Source: Actinomycetospora sp. NBRC 106375
GTDB lineage: Bacteria > Actinomycetota > Actinomycetes > Mycobacteriales > Pseudonocardiaceae
DNA length: 64,000 bases
Direction: 5' to 3'
NCBI RefSeq assembly: GCF_030269665.1
Contig: NZ_BSTS01000013.1
Span: 1-64,000, forward strand
The translations under genes and the position numbers were made by a program. Shown in pieces: positions 51,513 to 59,611 of this stretch (position 1 is its first letter; every line of letters starts with the position of its first letter). The notes under the pieces were generated by a model. It searched no databases. It saw only the letters and a list, made by a program, of their open reading frames with translations, and was not told the origin of the DNA.

Positions 51513-53187
51513 CCGGCTCCCGGTCGGCGGGCTCCACCTTCTGCGCGATGTCCTGGCGCAGCACGTGCTTCTGGACCTTCCCGGTGGCCGTCATCGGCAG
51601 CGTGTCGACCACCTCGACGCGCTCGGGCACCTTCTGCAGCGCCACGCCCTTGTCCAGCAGGTAGTCCTTCAGCGCGTGCAGGCTCGGCGGGGCCGCCGGG
51701 TCGGCCGGGACGAGGTAGACGCACACCCGCTCGCCGAGGCGCCGGTCGGGCATGCCGACCGCGGCGGCGCGCGCGATGCCCGGGTGGTCGGCGAGCAGGT
51801 CCTCGATCTCGCGGACGCTGATGTTCATGCCGCCGCGGATGATGATGTCCTTGGTGCGCCCGGTGACGCGGACGTAGCCGTCGGCGTCCATGCGCCCGAG
51901 GTCGCCGGAGCGGGAGAACCCGCCGGGGGTGAACAGCTCCGCGGTCTCCTCGGGACGGTTGAGGTATCCCAGCATGTGCGACGGGCCGCGGTAGGCGATG
52001 TCGCCCTCCTCGCCGCGTGGCGCCTCGGCGCCGAGCTCGTCCACGACCTGGACCTCGCTGAACGGCAGCGCGGCGCCGTCGGAGGTCAGGGCACGCTCCG
52101 GGTCGTCGACCGCGGTGCACGTCGTGGTGCAAAGGTTCTCGCTGCGGCCGTAGAGGCTGAGGATCCCGGCCCCGGGCAGGAGCCGCCGCGCGCGCTCGAC
52201 GACGGCGCGGGGGATCGGGGCGCCGGCCGACACCCAGAGCCGCAGGCTCGACGCGTCGTGGCGCTGCGGGTCGTAGGCGTCGAGCAGCATCTGGAGGAAC
52301 GCGGTGGCCGTGACGCTCGCCGTGCAGCGGTAGCGCTCGATCTCCTCCAGGCCGCGGACCGGATCCCAGTCGGGCATGAAGTGCGTGGCCGCGCCGTGGA
52401 TCAACGGGAGGAGCACGCTCGTCACCAGGCCCGTGGTGTGCGTGACCGGCGACGGGCCGAACTGCACGTCGTCCTCGGTGTAGGCGAAGGCGACGCCGAG
52501 CGCGCGCGCCCCGGAGACGTAGGTGTTGAACGTGTGCACGCAGCCCTTGGGGTGGGCCGTGGTGCCCGAGGTGTAGACGATGACGAAGGGGTCGTCCGCC
52601 GTGACCGGCGCGCCGAGGTCGTCCGGGACCGCGGCGGCGGTGACCTCGGTGAGGCTGCGGACCGTCTCCCCACCGGTCGCGCGGGCCTCCGCGACCGCCG
52701 CGTCGTCGCGGACCACGACGACCGTGTGGATCGCCGGGCGGTGGGCGGCCAGGGCCCGGTACATCGCCAGGAAGTCGAAGTCGCGGAACGTCCCCGGCGT
52801 CACGACCGCGGTCACCTCGGCGTCGTCGAGGACGTGCCCGACCTCCTCGCGGCGGTAGATCGGCATGATCGGCACGGTGATCGCCCCGAGCCGGGCCAGG
52901 GCGGCGACCACCACGACGAACTCCGCCCAGTTCGGGAGCTGCACCGCGACGCGGTCCCCGGCGCGCACCCCGGCGTCGCGCAGGCCGCCGGCGAGGCGCA
53001 GCGAGCCCTCGTGCACCGCCCGGTAGGTCATCGACTCCCGGCCGTCGGTCACGAAGACCTTGTCGCCCCGCTCGCCGGCGGCGCGCGCCAGGAGGTCGTC
53101 GAAGAGCTCCGGGGCCCACAGGCCCGAGGAGTAGTAGCTCTCGATGTCCGCCGCCGAGAAGCGGTCGTTGACGGTGGGAATCCCCAT
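51502..53187 (-). CDS. Acyl-CoA synthetase (cyclohexanecarboxylate/AliA-like type)
   Basis: A 561-residue ANL ligase with IVYTSGTTAHPKG, an unusual A5 YGRSEN where GQTE is normal, SRSGDLGRMDADG and TATGKVQKH. The YGRSEN and GGMNISVREIEDLL patterns are typical of a branch that includes cyclohexanecarboxylate-CoA ligases. ATG 53187 follows GGGGACG. The 3' end overlaps the kinase gene by 11 bp, tail to tail. Divergent from the acyl-CoA dehydrogenase at 53274, with a FadR-like site between. Confidence 0.85.
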   Translation of the reverse strand: MGIPTVNDRFSAADIESYYSSGLWAPELFDDLLARAAGERGDKVFVTDGRESMTYRAVHEGSLRLAGGLRDAGVRAGDRVAVQLPNWAEFVVVVAALARLGAITVPIMPIYRREEVGHVLDDAEVTAVVTPGTFRDFDFLAMYRALAAHRPAIHTVVVVRDDAAVAEARATGGETVRSLTEVTAAAVPDDLGAPVTADDPFVIVYTSGTTAHPKGCVHTFNTYVSGARALGVAFAYTEDDVQFGPSPVTHTTGLVTSVLLPLIHGAATHFMPDWDPVRGLEEIERYRCTASVTATAFLQMLLDAYDPQRHDASSLRLWVSAGAPIPRAVVERARRLLPGAGILSLYGRSENLCTTTCTAVDDPERALTSDGAALPFSEVQVVDELGAEAPRGEEGDIAYRGPSHMLGYLNRPEETAELFTPGGFSRSGDLGRMDADGYVRVTGRTKDIIIRGGMNISVREIEDLLADHPGIARAAAVGMPDRRLGERVCVYLVPADPAAPPSLHALKDYLLDKGVALQKVPERVEVVDTLPMTATGKVQKHVLRQDIAQKVEPADREPVTT

Positions 53188-53231
53188 CGATCGTCCCCAG
53201 GTGTCGCAGATCACTGGTTTCGGTCGTAAGA

Positions 53232-53250
53232 TACAATGGTCAGGCCAAAG
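53232..53250 (+). promoter_or_regulatory. -10 element and FadR-like site, copy B
   Basis: TACAAT (53232-53237), a good -10, is overlapped by AATGGTCAGGCCAAAG (53235-53250), identical over 16 bp to the site at 49509. A bound GntR dimer would mask the -10 of the dehydrogenase gene at 53274 and lie near the start of the divergent ligase gene. Confidence 0.65.
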
Positions 53251-53273
53251 TGGCAACGATCCCGGGAGGCGCG

Positions 53274-54452
53274 ATGGAGCTCGCCGACTCGCCGGAGGAG
53301 TCCGCCTTCCGCGCCGGCGTCCGCGCGTGGCTCGCCGAGGCGCTCCCGCGGCTCCCGTGGCCCGAGCCCGTCGACCTCGTCGGGAAGGTGCCGTTCTGGC
53401 GGCAGTGGCAGCGGGCGCTGTCCGACGCCGGGTACGCCGGCCTCACCTGGCCGCGGGAGCACGGCGGCCAGGGGCTCGACGCGAGGTTCCGCGCGGTCTT
53501 CACCGAGGAGGCCGACCGCGCCGGGGCGCCCGAGCGGCTCAACACCATCGGCGAGGACTTCGCCGGCCCGACCCTCGCGGCCTTCGGCACCGACGCCCAG
53601 AAGGAGCGCTTCCTGGCGCCGATCCTGCGCGGCGACGACCTGTGGTGCCAGCTGTTCTCCGAGCCGGAGTCGGGCTCCGACCTCGCCTCGCTGCGCAGCC
53701 GGGCCGCGCGGGTCGACGGCGGGTGGCGCATCTCGGGCCAGAAGATCTGGACCAGCCGTGCGCACCTCGCGGCGCACGCCATCCTCTTGGCGCGCACCGG
53801 AGGCGAGGACAAGCCGCGGCACCGGGGGATCACGTACTTCGTGCTGCCCATGGACACTCCCGGCGTCACCGTGCGGCCGCTGCGGCACATGCTCGGCGAG
53901 GCCGAGTTCAACGAGGTCTTCCTCGACGACGTGTTCGTGCCCGACGACCTGGTCGTCGGCGAGGTCGACGGCGGGTGGGCGGTCGCCATGGCCACCCTCG
54001 GGTTCGAGCGGGTCGGCATCGCCACGGGGCGGGTCAACACGCGCCGGGCCGTCGAGGACATCGTGGCCGAGGTGCGCGCGATGACCGACGCGGCCGGGCG
54101 TCCGCTCGGCGCCGACCCGGCGGTCCGGCAGCGCGTCGCCGATCTGTACGGCCGCGCGCTCGTGCACCACGCCATCGGCCAGCGCGTGCTCACCGCGGCC
54201 GCCGACGGCAGCGCGCCCGGACCCGCCACCTCCATCGGCAAGCTGTACTTCTGCCCGCTGGTGGAGGACCTGGCCGACTTCCGCCAGTCGCTCTCGCCCC
54301 TGGGCGGGCAGCTGGCCCCCGAGGAGCAGACGGCGGCCGAGAGCCGCTGGCAGCGGCTCGCCTACCAGGCCCGCGGCACCGCGATCGCCGGCGGATCGAC
54401 CTTCATCCAGCGCAACATCCTGGCCGAGCGGCTCCTCGGCATGCCGCGATGA
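53274..54452 (+). CDS. Acyl-CoA dehydrogenase, large subunit type
   Basis: A 392-residue dehydrogenase with LFSEPESGSDLA, KIWTSRAHLAAH and the C-terminal IAGGSTFIQRNILAERLLG. In classical enzymes the catalytic base is the Glu of YEGT near this place; here that spot reads AGG, so the Glu is absent. Heteromeric actinobacterial dehydrogenases (ChsE-type) often have one such subunit with the base elsewhere. ATG 53274 follows GGGAGG. The regulator and the 353-aa dehydrogenase are the next genes, a likely partner. Confidence 0.88.
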   Translation: MELADSPEESAFRAGVRAWLAEALPRLPWPEPVDLVGKVPFWRQWQRALSDAGYAGLTWPREHGGQGLDARFRAVFTEEADRAGAPERLNTIGEDFAGPTLAAFGTDAQKERFLAPILRGDDLWCQLFSEPESGSDLASLRSRAARVDGGWRISGQKIWTSRAHLAAHAILLARTGGEDKPRHRGITYFVLPMDTPGVTVRPLRHMLGEAEFNEVFLDDVFVPDDLVVGEVDGGWAVAMATLGFERVGIATGRVNTRRAVEDIVAEVRAMTDAAGRPLGADPAVRQRVADLYGRALVHHAIGQRVLTAAADGSAPGPATSIGKLYFCPLVEDLADFRQSLSPLGGQLAPEEQTAAESRWQRLAYQARGTAIAGGSTFIQRNILAERLLGMPR

Positions 54453-54457
54453 GGGGC

Positions 54458-55216
54458 CTACTCCCCGTCGGGGAGCGTGATCGCCGTCCGGTCGTCGACC
54501 GCGAGGGCGGCCTCGGCGTAGGCGTGCACGTGCCGGGTCATCCGCCGCGCCGCCGCGTCCGGGTCCTTGTCGCGGATCGCGCGGGTGACCGACCGGTGGG
54601 CCCGCACGGTGATCAGGCGGACGTCCTCGTCGACGAAGCCCTCGTTGTGCGTCGTGGTGTAGATGGCCCGCGAGAGCGCCATCATGATCCCGGTCAGGAT
54701 CTCGTTGTGGCCCGCCGTGGCGACGGCGACGTGCCAGTCGACGTTGGCCTGCAGGAACTCCTCGAGGCTCGCGCTGGCGGCGATGGTCTCGTTCGCGGCC
54801 GTGAGCGCGCGGAGGTCGTCCGCGGTGCGGTGCTGGGCCGCGAGGCGGGCGCAAGACGGCTCGATGGCCTCGCGCGTCTCGTGCACCGACGCGAGCCGCA
54901 GCCGCCGCCCGCGGATGAGCAGCTCGAGGGAGTCGGCCACCGACTCCTCGCCGGGGTGTTGCACGAAGGCACCACCCGCGCGGCCGGCCTTGATGCGGAT
55001 CAGGCCCTGGACCTCGAGGATGCGCAGGGCCTCGCGCACCGTCGTGCGGCTCATGCGGGTCTGCACCACGAGCTCGCGCTCGGGCGGGAGCGGCGTGCCC
55101 TCGGGGTACTCGCCGGAGAGGATGCGCTCGCGCAGCTCGTTCGCGAGGACGTCCGACGCCTTCGGCACCTCCATCGGCGACAGCCGGATCGAGGGGCGGG
55201 CCTCGCTCGACGTCAT
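54458..55216 (-). CDS. GntR-family regulator, FadR/FCD type
   Basis: A 252-residue GntR regulator. The winged helix carries LPPERELVVQTRMSRTTVREAL and LIRIKAGRAGGAFV. The FCD domain has probable metal His residues in VDWHVAVATAGHNEIL and a further His in TRHVHAYAEAA. ATG 55216 follows GGGAGC. Its own promoter region carries the TGGTCCAAAGGTCAGACC element, so it is probably autoregulated. Repeated sites at the promoters of neighbouring genes mark it as the regulator of the block from about 48667 to 62989. Effector likely an acyl-CoA or acid. Confidence 0.88.
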   Translation of the reverse strand: MTSSEARPSIRLSPMEVPKASDVLANELRERILSGEYPEGTPLPPERELVVQTRMSRTTVREALRILEVQGLIRIKAGRAGGAFVQHPGEESVADSLELLIRGRRLRLASVHETREAIEPSCARLAAQHRTADDLRALTAANETIAASASLEEFLQANVDWHVAVATAGHNEILTGIMMALSRAIYTTTHNEGFVDEDVRLITVRAHRSVTRAIRDKDPDAAARRMTRHVHAYAEAALAVDDRTAITLPDGE

Positions 55217-55231
55217 CGGGCTCCCGTTCAC

Positions 55232-55256
55232 TGGTCCAAAGGTCAGACCCAATTTA
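55232..55256. promoter_or_regulatory. FadR-like site, copy C, in divergent promoter
   Basis: TGGTCCAAAGGTCAGACC (55232-55249) contains the perfect palindrome GGTC-A-GACC. TAAATT (55256-55251, minus strand) is a candidate -10 for the GntR gene, and TAGCAT (55255-55260) one for the dehydrogenase at 55284. Both would be blocked by binding here. Confidence 0.6.
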
Positions 55257-55283
55257 GCATCGAGACGTCGACGGGAGCGCGCC

Positions 55284-56345
55284 GTGCGCTGGGAACTCTC
55301 GCAGGAGCAGTCCGACTTCCGGGACGTGCTCGCAGGCTGGCTGACCGACCGGTGCGGCGCGGCCGAGGTCCGGGCGTGGCTCGACGCCGGCGACCCGGCG
55401 GCCTTCGAGGACCGGTTCCTCGCCGAGGGCTGGTTCGGCGTCGGGGCGCCCGAGGACGTCGGCGGCCAGGGCGGCGGCCTCGTCGAGACGGTGCTGGCCG
55501 CCGAGGAGCTGGGGCGGGTGACCGCCCCCACCGCCGGCTGGCTCGGGGCGATGGCCGCGCTGCCCGGGCTGCTCGCCGTGCCGGAGGAGGCGAAGGCGCT
55601 GCTCGCCGACGGTGTGGTCACCGTGCTCGGCGTCCCGGCCGACGCGGTCCCGGGCGCGGCGCCGGCGGTCGCGGCGGACGGGGGAGCGGTCACGGGCGTG
55701 ATCGCGGGGGTGCTCGGCGCCGACCGGGCGCGGCGGCTCCTCGTCCCGGTCGCCGGCGGGTCGCTCGTGCTCGTCGAGGCCGACGCCGCGGGTGTCGAGG
55801 TGCGCCCCCGCGTGCTCACCGACCGGAGCCGGTCGGTGGCCGACGTCGTGCTCGACGGTGCGCGGGGCCGGTCGGTGCCCGGGGACGCGGCGGTCGCCCT
55901 CGAGGCGGGCGCGCTGCGGGCCGCGGTGCTGGTGGCGGCCGACGCCCTCGGCGCCGCGGAGCGGATGCTCGACGCGGCCGTCTCCCACGCCGGGCAGCGC
56001 CGGCAGTTCGGGGTGCCGATCGGCTCGTTCCAGGCCGTCAAGCACGCGGCGGCCGAGATGCTCGTGACCGTCGAGTCGGCACGCTCGATCGTCTACCTGG
56101 CCGCGGCGTCGCTGGAGGCCGGGCACCCGGACGCGTCGGCCCACGTGGCCGCGGCCAAGGCCCAGGTCACGGCAGGCGCGTCACGCGCCGCGGACACGGC
56201 GCTGACCCTGCACGGCGCGATCGGCTACACCTGGGAGCACGACCTGCAGCTGTCCTACAAGCGCGCCAAGCTCGACGAGCACCTGTTCGGCGCGCCCGCG
56301 GCCTGGAACGAACGCCTGGCGGCGTCGCTGGACCTCGTGCCCTGA
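55284..56345 (+). CDS. Acyl-CoA dehydrogenase, small subunit type
   Basis: A 353-residue dehydrogenase. It starts VRWELSQEQSDFRDVL, lacks the strong EPEAGSD substrate motif in its middle domain, and ends with HGAIGYTWEHDLQLSYKRAK, typical of the small or beta subunits of heteromeric steroid-type acyl-CoA dehydrogenases. Length is below the 380-390 of homomeric enzymes. GTG 55284 follows GGGAGC. It is divergent from the regulator gene; the likely partner is the product of 53274. Confidence 0.85.
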   Translation: MRWELSQEQSDFRDVLAGWLTDRCGAAEVRAWLDAGDPAAFEDRFLAEGWFGVGAPEDVGGQGGGLVETVLAAEELGRVTAPTAGWLGAMAALPGLLAVPEEAKALLADGVVTVLGVPADAVPGAAPAVAADGGAVTGVIAGVLGADRARRLLVPVAGGSLVLVEADAAGVEVRPRVLTDRSRSVADVVLDGARGRSVPGDAAVALEAGALRAAVLVAADALGAAERMLDAAVSHAGQRRQFGVPIGSFQAVKHAAAEMLVTVESARSIVYLAAASLEAGHPDASAHVAAAKAQVTAGASRAADTALTLHGAIGYTWEHDLQLSYKRAKLDEHLFGAPAAWNERLAASLDLVP

Positions 56346-56356
56346 TCTCGCCTTTT

Positions 56357-56387
56357 TGGTCAGTCCTTTGTTAGTGTTGGTCCAAAG
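56357..56387. promoter_or_regulatory. FadR-like sites, copy D
   Basis: TGGTCAGTCC (56357-56366) and TGGTCCAAAG (56378-56387) lie in the 59-bp gap before the dehydrogenase gene at 56405. TGGTCCAAAG is identical to the first ten bases of copy C. The second element ends three bases before the GAGGAGG ribosome site. Confidence 0.55.
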
Positions 56388-56404
56388 CGAGGAGGTGTGG
56401 CGCG

Positions 56405-57571
56405 GTGGACTTCGACCTCACCGACGACCAGGCGACCATCCGAAGTGCGGTCGCGGAGCTCGCCGGCAAGTTCGACGACGAGTACTGGATGTCCAAGGAC
56501 CGCGACCACGCGTTCCCGACCGAGTTCTACGACGCGCTGGCCACGGGCGGCTGGCTGGGCATCACGAGCCCCGAGGAGTACGGCGGCCACGGGTTCGGGA
56601 TCACCGAGGCCTGCCTGCTGATCGAGGAGGTCGCGCGCTCGGGCGGCGGCATGAACGCCGCGAGCTCGATCCACCTGTCGATCTTCGGGATGCACCCCGT
56701 CATCAAGCACGGCTCCGCGGAGCTCAAGGCGCGCACGATCCCCCGCATCGTCGACGGCAGCCTCCACGTGTGCTTCGGGGTGACCGAGCCCGAGGCCGGG
56801 CTGGACACCACGCGGATCACGACCTACGCGAAGCGCGAGGGCGACCACTACCGGGTCAACGGCCGCAAGGTCTGGATCTCCAAGGCCCAGGAGTCCGAGA
56901 AGATCCTGCTGCTGACCAGGACGCAGAAGCTCGACGAGGTCGCGAAGAAGACCGACGGCATGACGCTCTTCCTCACCGACCTCGACCGCGCGCACGTCGA
57001 CATCCGCCCGATCCCGAAGATGGGCCGCAACGCGGTCTCGTCCAACGAGCTGTTCATCGACGACCTGATGGTGCCGGTGGAGGACCGGGTCGGCGAGGAG
57101 GGCAAGGGCTTCACCTACATCCTCGACGGGCTCAACCCGGAACGGATGCTCATCGCCGCCGAGGCGCTCGGGATCGGGCGCGTCGCGCTCGACCGCGCGG
57201 TGCGCTACGGCAACGACCGCGAGGTGTTCGGCCGCCCCATCGGCCAGAACCAGGGGCTGCAGTTCCCGCTCGCCGACTCGCTCGCGCGCCTCGACGGCGC
57301 CGAGCTGGCGCTGCGCAAGGCCACCTGGCTCTACGACCGGGGCGAGCCGTGCGGACGTGAGGCCAACACCGCGAAGTACCTGTGCGCCGACGCCGGGTTC
57401 GAGGCCGCCGACCGCGCGCTGCAGACCCACGGGGGCATGGGCTACTCCGAGGAGTACAACGTCGCGCGCTACTTCCGCGAGGCGCGGCTGCTCAAGATCG
57501 CCCCGCTGAGCCAGGAGATGGTCCTGAACTACCTCGGGTCCCACGTCCTCGGCCTGCCGCGCAGCTACTGA
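56405..57571 (+). CDS. Acyl-CoA dehydrogenase
   Basis: A 388-residue dehydrogenase with FGVTEPEAGLDTT, KVWISKAQESEK, and the C-terminal TDLDRAHVDIRP, QTHGGMGYSEEYN and LGLPRSY blocks. The start DFDLTDDQATIRSAV is the family norm; GTG 56405 follows GAGGAGG. It resembles the 43397 gene product more than its immediate neighbours. It is the first gene of a plus-strand run of seven catabolic genes ending at 62989. Probably a short/branched-chain or dicarboxylyl-CoA dehydrogenase. Confidence 0.9.
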   Translation: MDFDLTDDQATIRSAVAELAGKFDDEYWMSKDRDHAFPTEFYDALATGGWLGITSPEEYGGHGFGITEACLLIEEVARSGGGMNAASSIHLSIFGMHPVIKHGSAELKARTIPRIVDGSLHVCFGVTEPEAGLDTTRITTYAKREGDHYRVNGRKVWISKAQESEKILLLTRTQKLDEVAKKTDGMTLFLTDLDRAHVDIRPIPKMGRNAVSSNELFIDDLMVPVEDRVGEEGKGFTYILDGLNPERMLIAAEALGIGRVALDRAVRYGNDREVFGRPIGQNQGLQFPLADSLARLDGAELALRKATWLYDRGEPCGREANTAKYLCADAGFEAADRALQTHGGMGYSEEYNVARYFREARLLKIAPLSQEMVLNYLGSHVLGLPRSY

Positions 57572-57587
57572 TGGGGAGCTACTGATG
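57563..57587 (+). repeat. 14-bp tandem duplication at a gene junction
   Basis: AGCTACTGATG occurs at 57563-57573 and again at 57577-57587, period 14. The first copy holds the dehydrogenase stop, the second the SDR start; between them is a ribosome-site-like GGGGAG. Each copy has its own ATG, and the first ATG reads only MGSY then stop. Confidence 0.7.
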
Positions 57588-58340
57588 CCGGGGCTGGACG
57601 TCTTCTCCCTCGACGGGCGGACCGCGCTCGTCACGGGCGCCGGCAGCGGCATCGGCGCCGCGGTCGCGTCGGCCTTCGCCGCCGCGGGCGCCGCGGTGCT
57701 GGTCACCGACGTCGACGGGGACGCCGCGGCAACGGTCGCCGCGGAGATCGGGGACGGGGCGCGCAGCGCCGCCCTCGACGTCCGCGACCGCGCCGCCGCC
57801 GACGCCGCGGCCGCCCTCGCCGCCGAGATGGGCGGCGGGACGGTGCACGTGCTGGTCAACAACGCCGGGGCGATCGCGCCCGCGATGTTCGACAAGCTGG
57901 CCGAGGACGACTTCCGGCGCATCATCGACATCCACCTCCTGGGCGCCTACACCTGCTCGCAGGCCGTCCTGCCCCACCTGCCCGACGACGGCACCGGGCG
58001 GATCCTCAACGTCACCTCGGCCGCCGGGCTCGTCGGCACCATCGGCCAGGCCAACTACGGCGCCGCCAAGGCCGGGGTCGTCGGACTGACCATGTCCCTG
58101 GCCCGCGAGCTCGCCCGGCGCCGCGTCACGGTGAACGCGCTCGCCCCGCTCGCGGCGACGCCGATGACCGAGAACATCCGCAGCCACGAGAAGCTCGCCG
58201 CGAAGACCCTCGAGCGCGTGCCGCTCGGCCGCTGGGCCGAGCCCGCGGAGATCGCCCCGAGCTTCGTCTTCCTCGCCTCCGACGCCGGCTCCTACATCAC
58301 CGGGCAGGTGCTGCCGGTGGACGGCGGGACGGTGATCTGA
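57585..58340 (+). CDS. SDR-family oxidoreductase (FabG-like)
   Basis: A 251-residue classical SDR. NAD(P) loop VTGAGSGIGAAVA, NNAGAIAP, the catalytic Ser in NVTSAAG and YGAAKAG (Tyr-x-x-x-Lys) are all present, and the C-terminus reads YITGQVLPVDGG. Likely a 3-hydroxyacyl-CoA dehydrogenase of the beta-oxidation-like route encoded around it. The start ATG 57585 lies in the second copy of a 14-bp duplication; in the ancestor it probably overlapped the dehydrogenase stop. Confidence 0.9.
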   Translation: MPGLDVFSLDGRTALVTGAGSGIGAAVASAFAAAGAAVLVTDVDGDAAATVAAEIGDGARSAALDVRDRAAADAAAALAAEMGGGTVHVLVNNAGAIAPAMFDKLAEDDFRRIIDIHLLGAYTCSQAVLPHLPDDGTGRILNVTSAAGLVGTIGQANYGAAKAGVVGLTMSLARELARRRVTVNALAPLAATPMTENIRSHEKLAAKTLERVPLGRWAEPAEIAPSFVFLASDAGSYITGQVLPVDGGTVI

Positions 58341-58345
58341 CCCCG

Positions 58346-59611
58346 ATGGACCTGCGCGCCCACGTCCGTGCCGGCGACGGCGTCTGGTGGAGCCAGGCCG
58401 GCGCCGAGGCGACCCCGCTGGTCGACGCGCTGCTCGACGGCCTCCCCGCGATCGGCCCCGTCCGCGCCTTCGGCGGGCTGACGTTCAACCCGCGCCTGCG
58501 CGAGCCCCCGCCGCAGCTCGCGCTGACGTCGTACGGCGCGATGGGGGAGCTGCGCGCGGCGCACGCGGCCGGGCGGCTCGACGTCGTCCCCGCCCACTAC
58601 TCCGCGCTCCCGCGGCTGTTCGCCGAGCACCGGCTGCCCGGCGACGTCGGGCTCCTGCAGGTGTCGCCCCCGGGACCCGACGGCCGCTGCTCCCTGGGGA
58701 TCGGGGCCGACTACGCGGCCGACGCGCTGCGCCACAGCCGCGTCCTGCTCGGCGAGATCAACCACCGGATGCCGGTGACGGCCGGCACCCCGGGCGTGCC
58801 GCGGGAACGGTTCGCCGCCGTGGTGGAGACCGACCGCGCGCTGCCGACCGCGCCGGAGCGGGCGCCCGACGCCGTCGACGAGGCGATCGCCGCCCGGGTC
58901 GCGGAGCTCGTCGACGACGGCGACACGGTCCAGATCGGCGTCGGGTCGCTGCCGTCGGCGGTCCTCGACGGCCTCGCGGGCCACCGGGACCTCGGGTTCC
59001 ACGCGGGCATGCTCACCGACCCCGTGCTGCGCCTGGTCGAGAAGGGCGTGATCACGGGCGCGCGCAAGGAGATCGACACCGGGCTCGTCGTCACCGGCAC
59101 GGCGATCGGGAGCGCGGACCTCTACGCGCGGCTCGGCGAGACGCCGGTGGAGTTCCGCCCCGCGAGCCACACGCACCACCCCGGCGTCCTCGCGCGCCTC
59201 GGCGGCCTCGTCGCGATCAACTCCGCGCTCGCGGTCGACCTCACCGGGCAGATCGGGGCCGAGGTCGGGGGCACCGGGCGCTACCTCGGCGGGGTCGGCG
59301 GCCAGGCGGACTTCTCGTCGGCGGCGGCGCGCACCGGCGCGCGGTCGCTGATCGCGCTGCGGGCGCGGACCCCCGACGGCGGCTCGGCGATCGTCCCCGC
59401 GCTGCCCGGCGGGGTGGTGACGACGGCCCGCGCCGACGTCGACGTCGTCGTCACCGAGCACGGCACCGCGTGGCTGCGGGGGGTGCCGCTGGCCGACCGG
59501 CCCGGCCGCCTCGCGGCGATCGCCGCCCCGGAGCACCGGGAGGCGCTGCGGCGGGCGGACGCGCGGCGCAGCGGAGCTGGACCATCGGGTTCGACAGGAG
59601 GATCACCGTGA
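58346..59611 (+). CDS. Acetyl-CoA hydrolase/transferase family CoA-transferase
   Basis: A 421-residue class I CoA-transferase of the Cat1/4-hydroxybutyrate type. It carries VRAFGGLTFNP, LLQVSPPGPDGRCSLG, LLGEINHRMP, VQIGVGSLPSAVL, FHAGMLTD and GGVGGQADFSSAA blocks. Family members move CoA between acetyl- or succinyl-CoA and a carboxylic acid. Its C-terminal 20 residues are Arg/Ser/Gly-rich and overlap the next gene. Likely activates the pathway acid or recycles CoA. Confidence 0.85.
   Translation: MDLRAHVRAGDGVWWSQAGAEATPLVDALLDGLPAIGPVRAFGGLTFNPRLREPPPQLALTSYGAMGELRAAHAAGRLDVVPAHYSALPRLFAEHRLPGDVGLLQVSPPGPDGRCSLGIGADYAADALRHSRVLLGEINHRMPVTAGTPGVPRERFAAVVETDRALPTAPERAPDAVDEAIAARVAELVDDGDTVQIGVGSLPSAVLDGLAGHRDLGFHAGMLTDPVLRLVEKGVITGARKEIDTGLVVTGTAIGSADLYARLGETPVEFRPASHTHHPGVLARLGGLVAINSALAVDLTGQIGAEVGGTGRYLGGVGGQADFSSAAARTGARSLIALRARTPDGGSAIVPALPGGVVTTARADVDVVVTEHGTAWLRGVPLADRPGRLAAIAAPEHREALRRADARRSGAGPSGSTGGSP

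Noticed and set aside
53144-56374. A 1,076-codon plus-strand frame spanning two dehydrogenase genes
   Set aside because: Out of frame with both dehydrogenases, Arg-rich throughout; a composition artefact.
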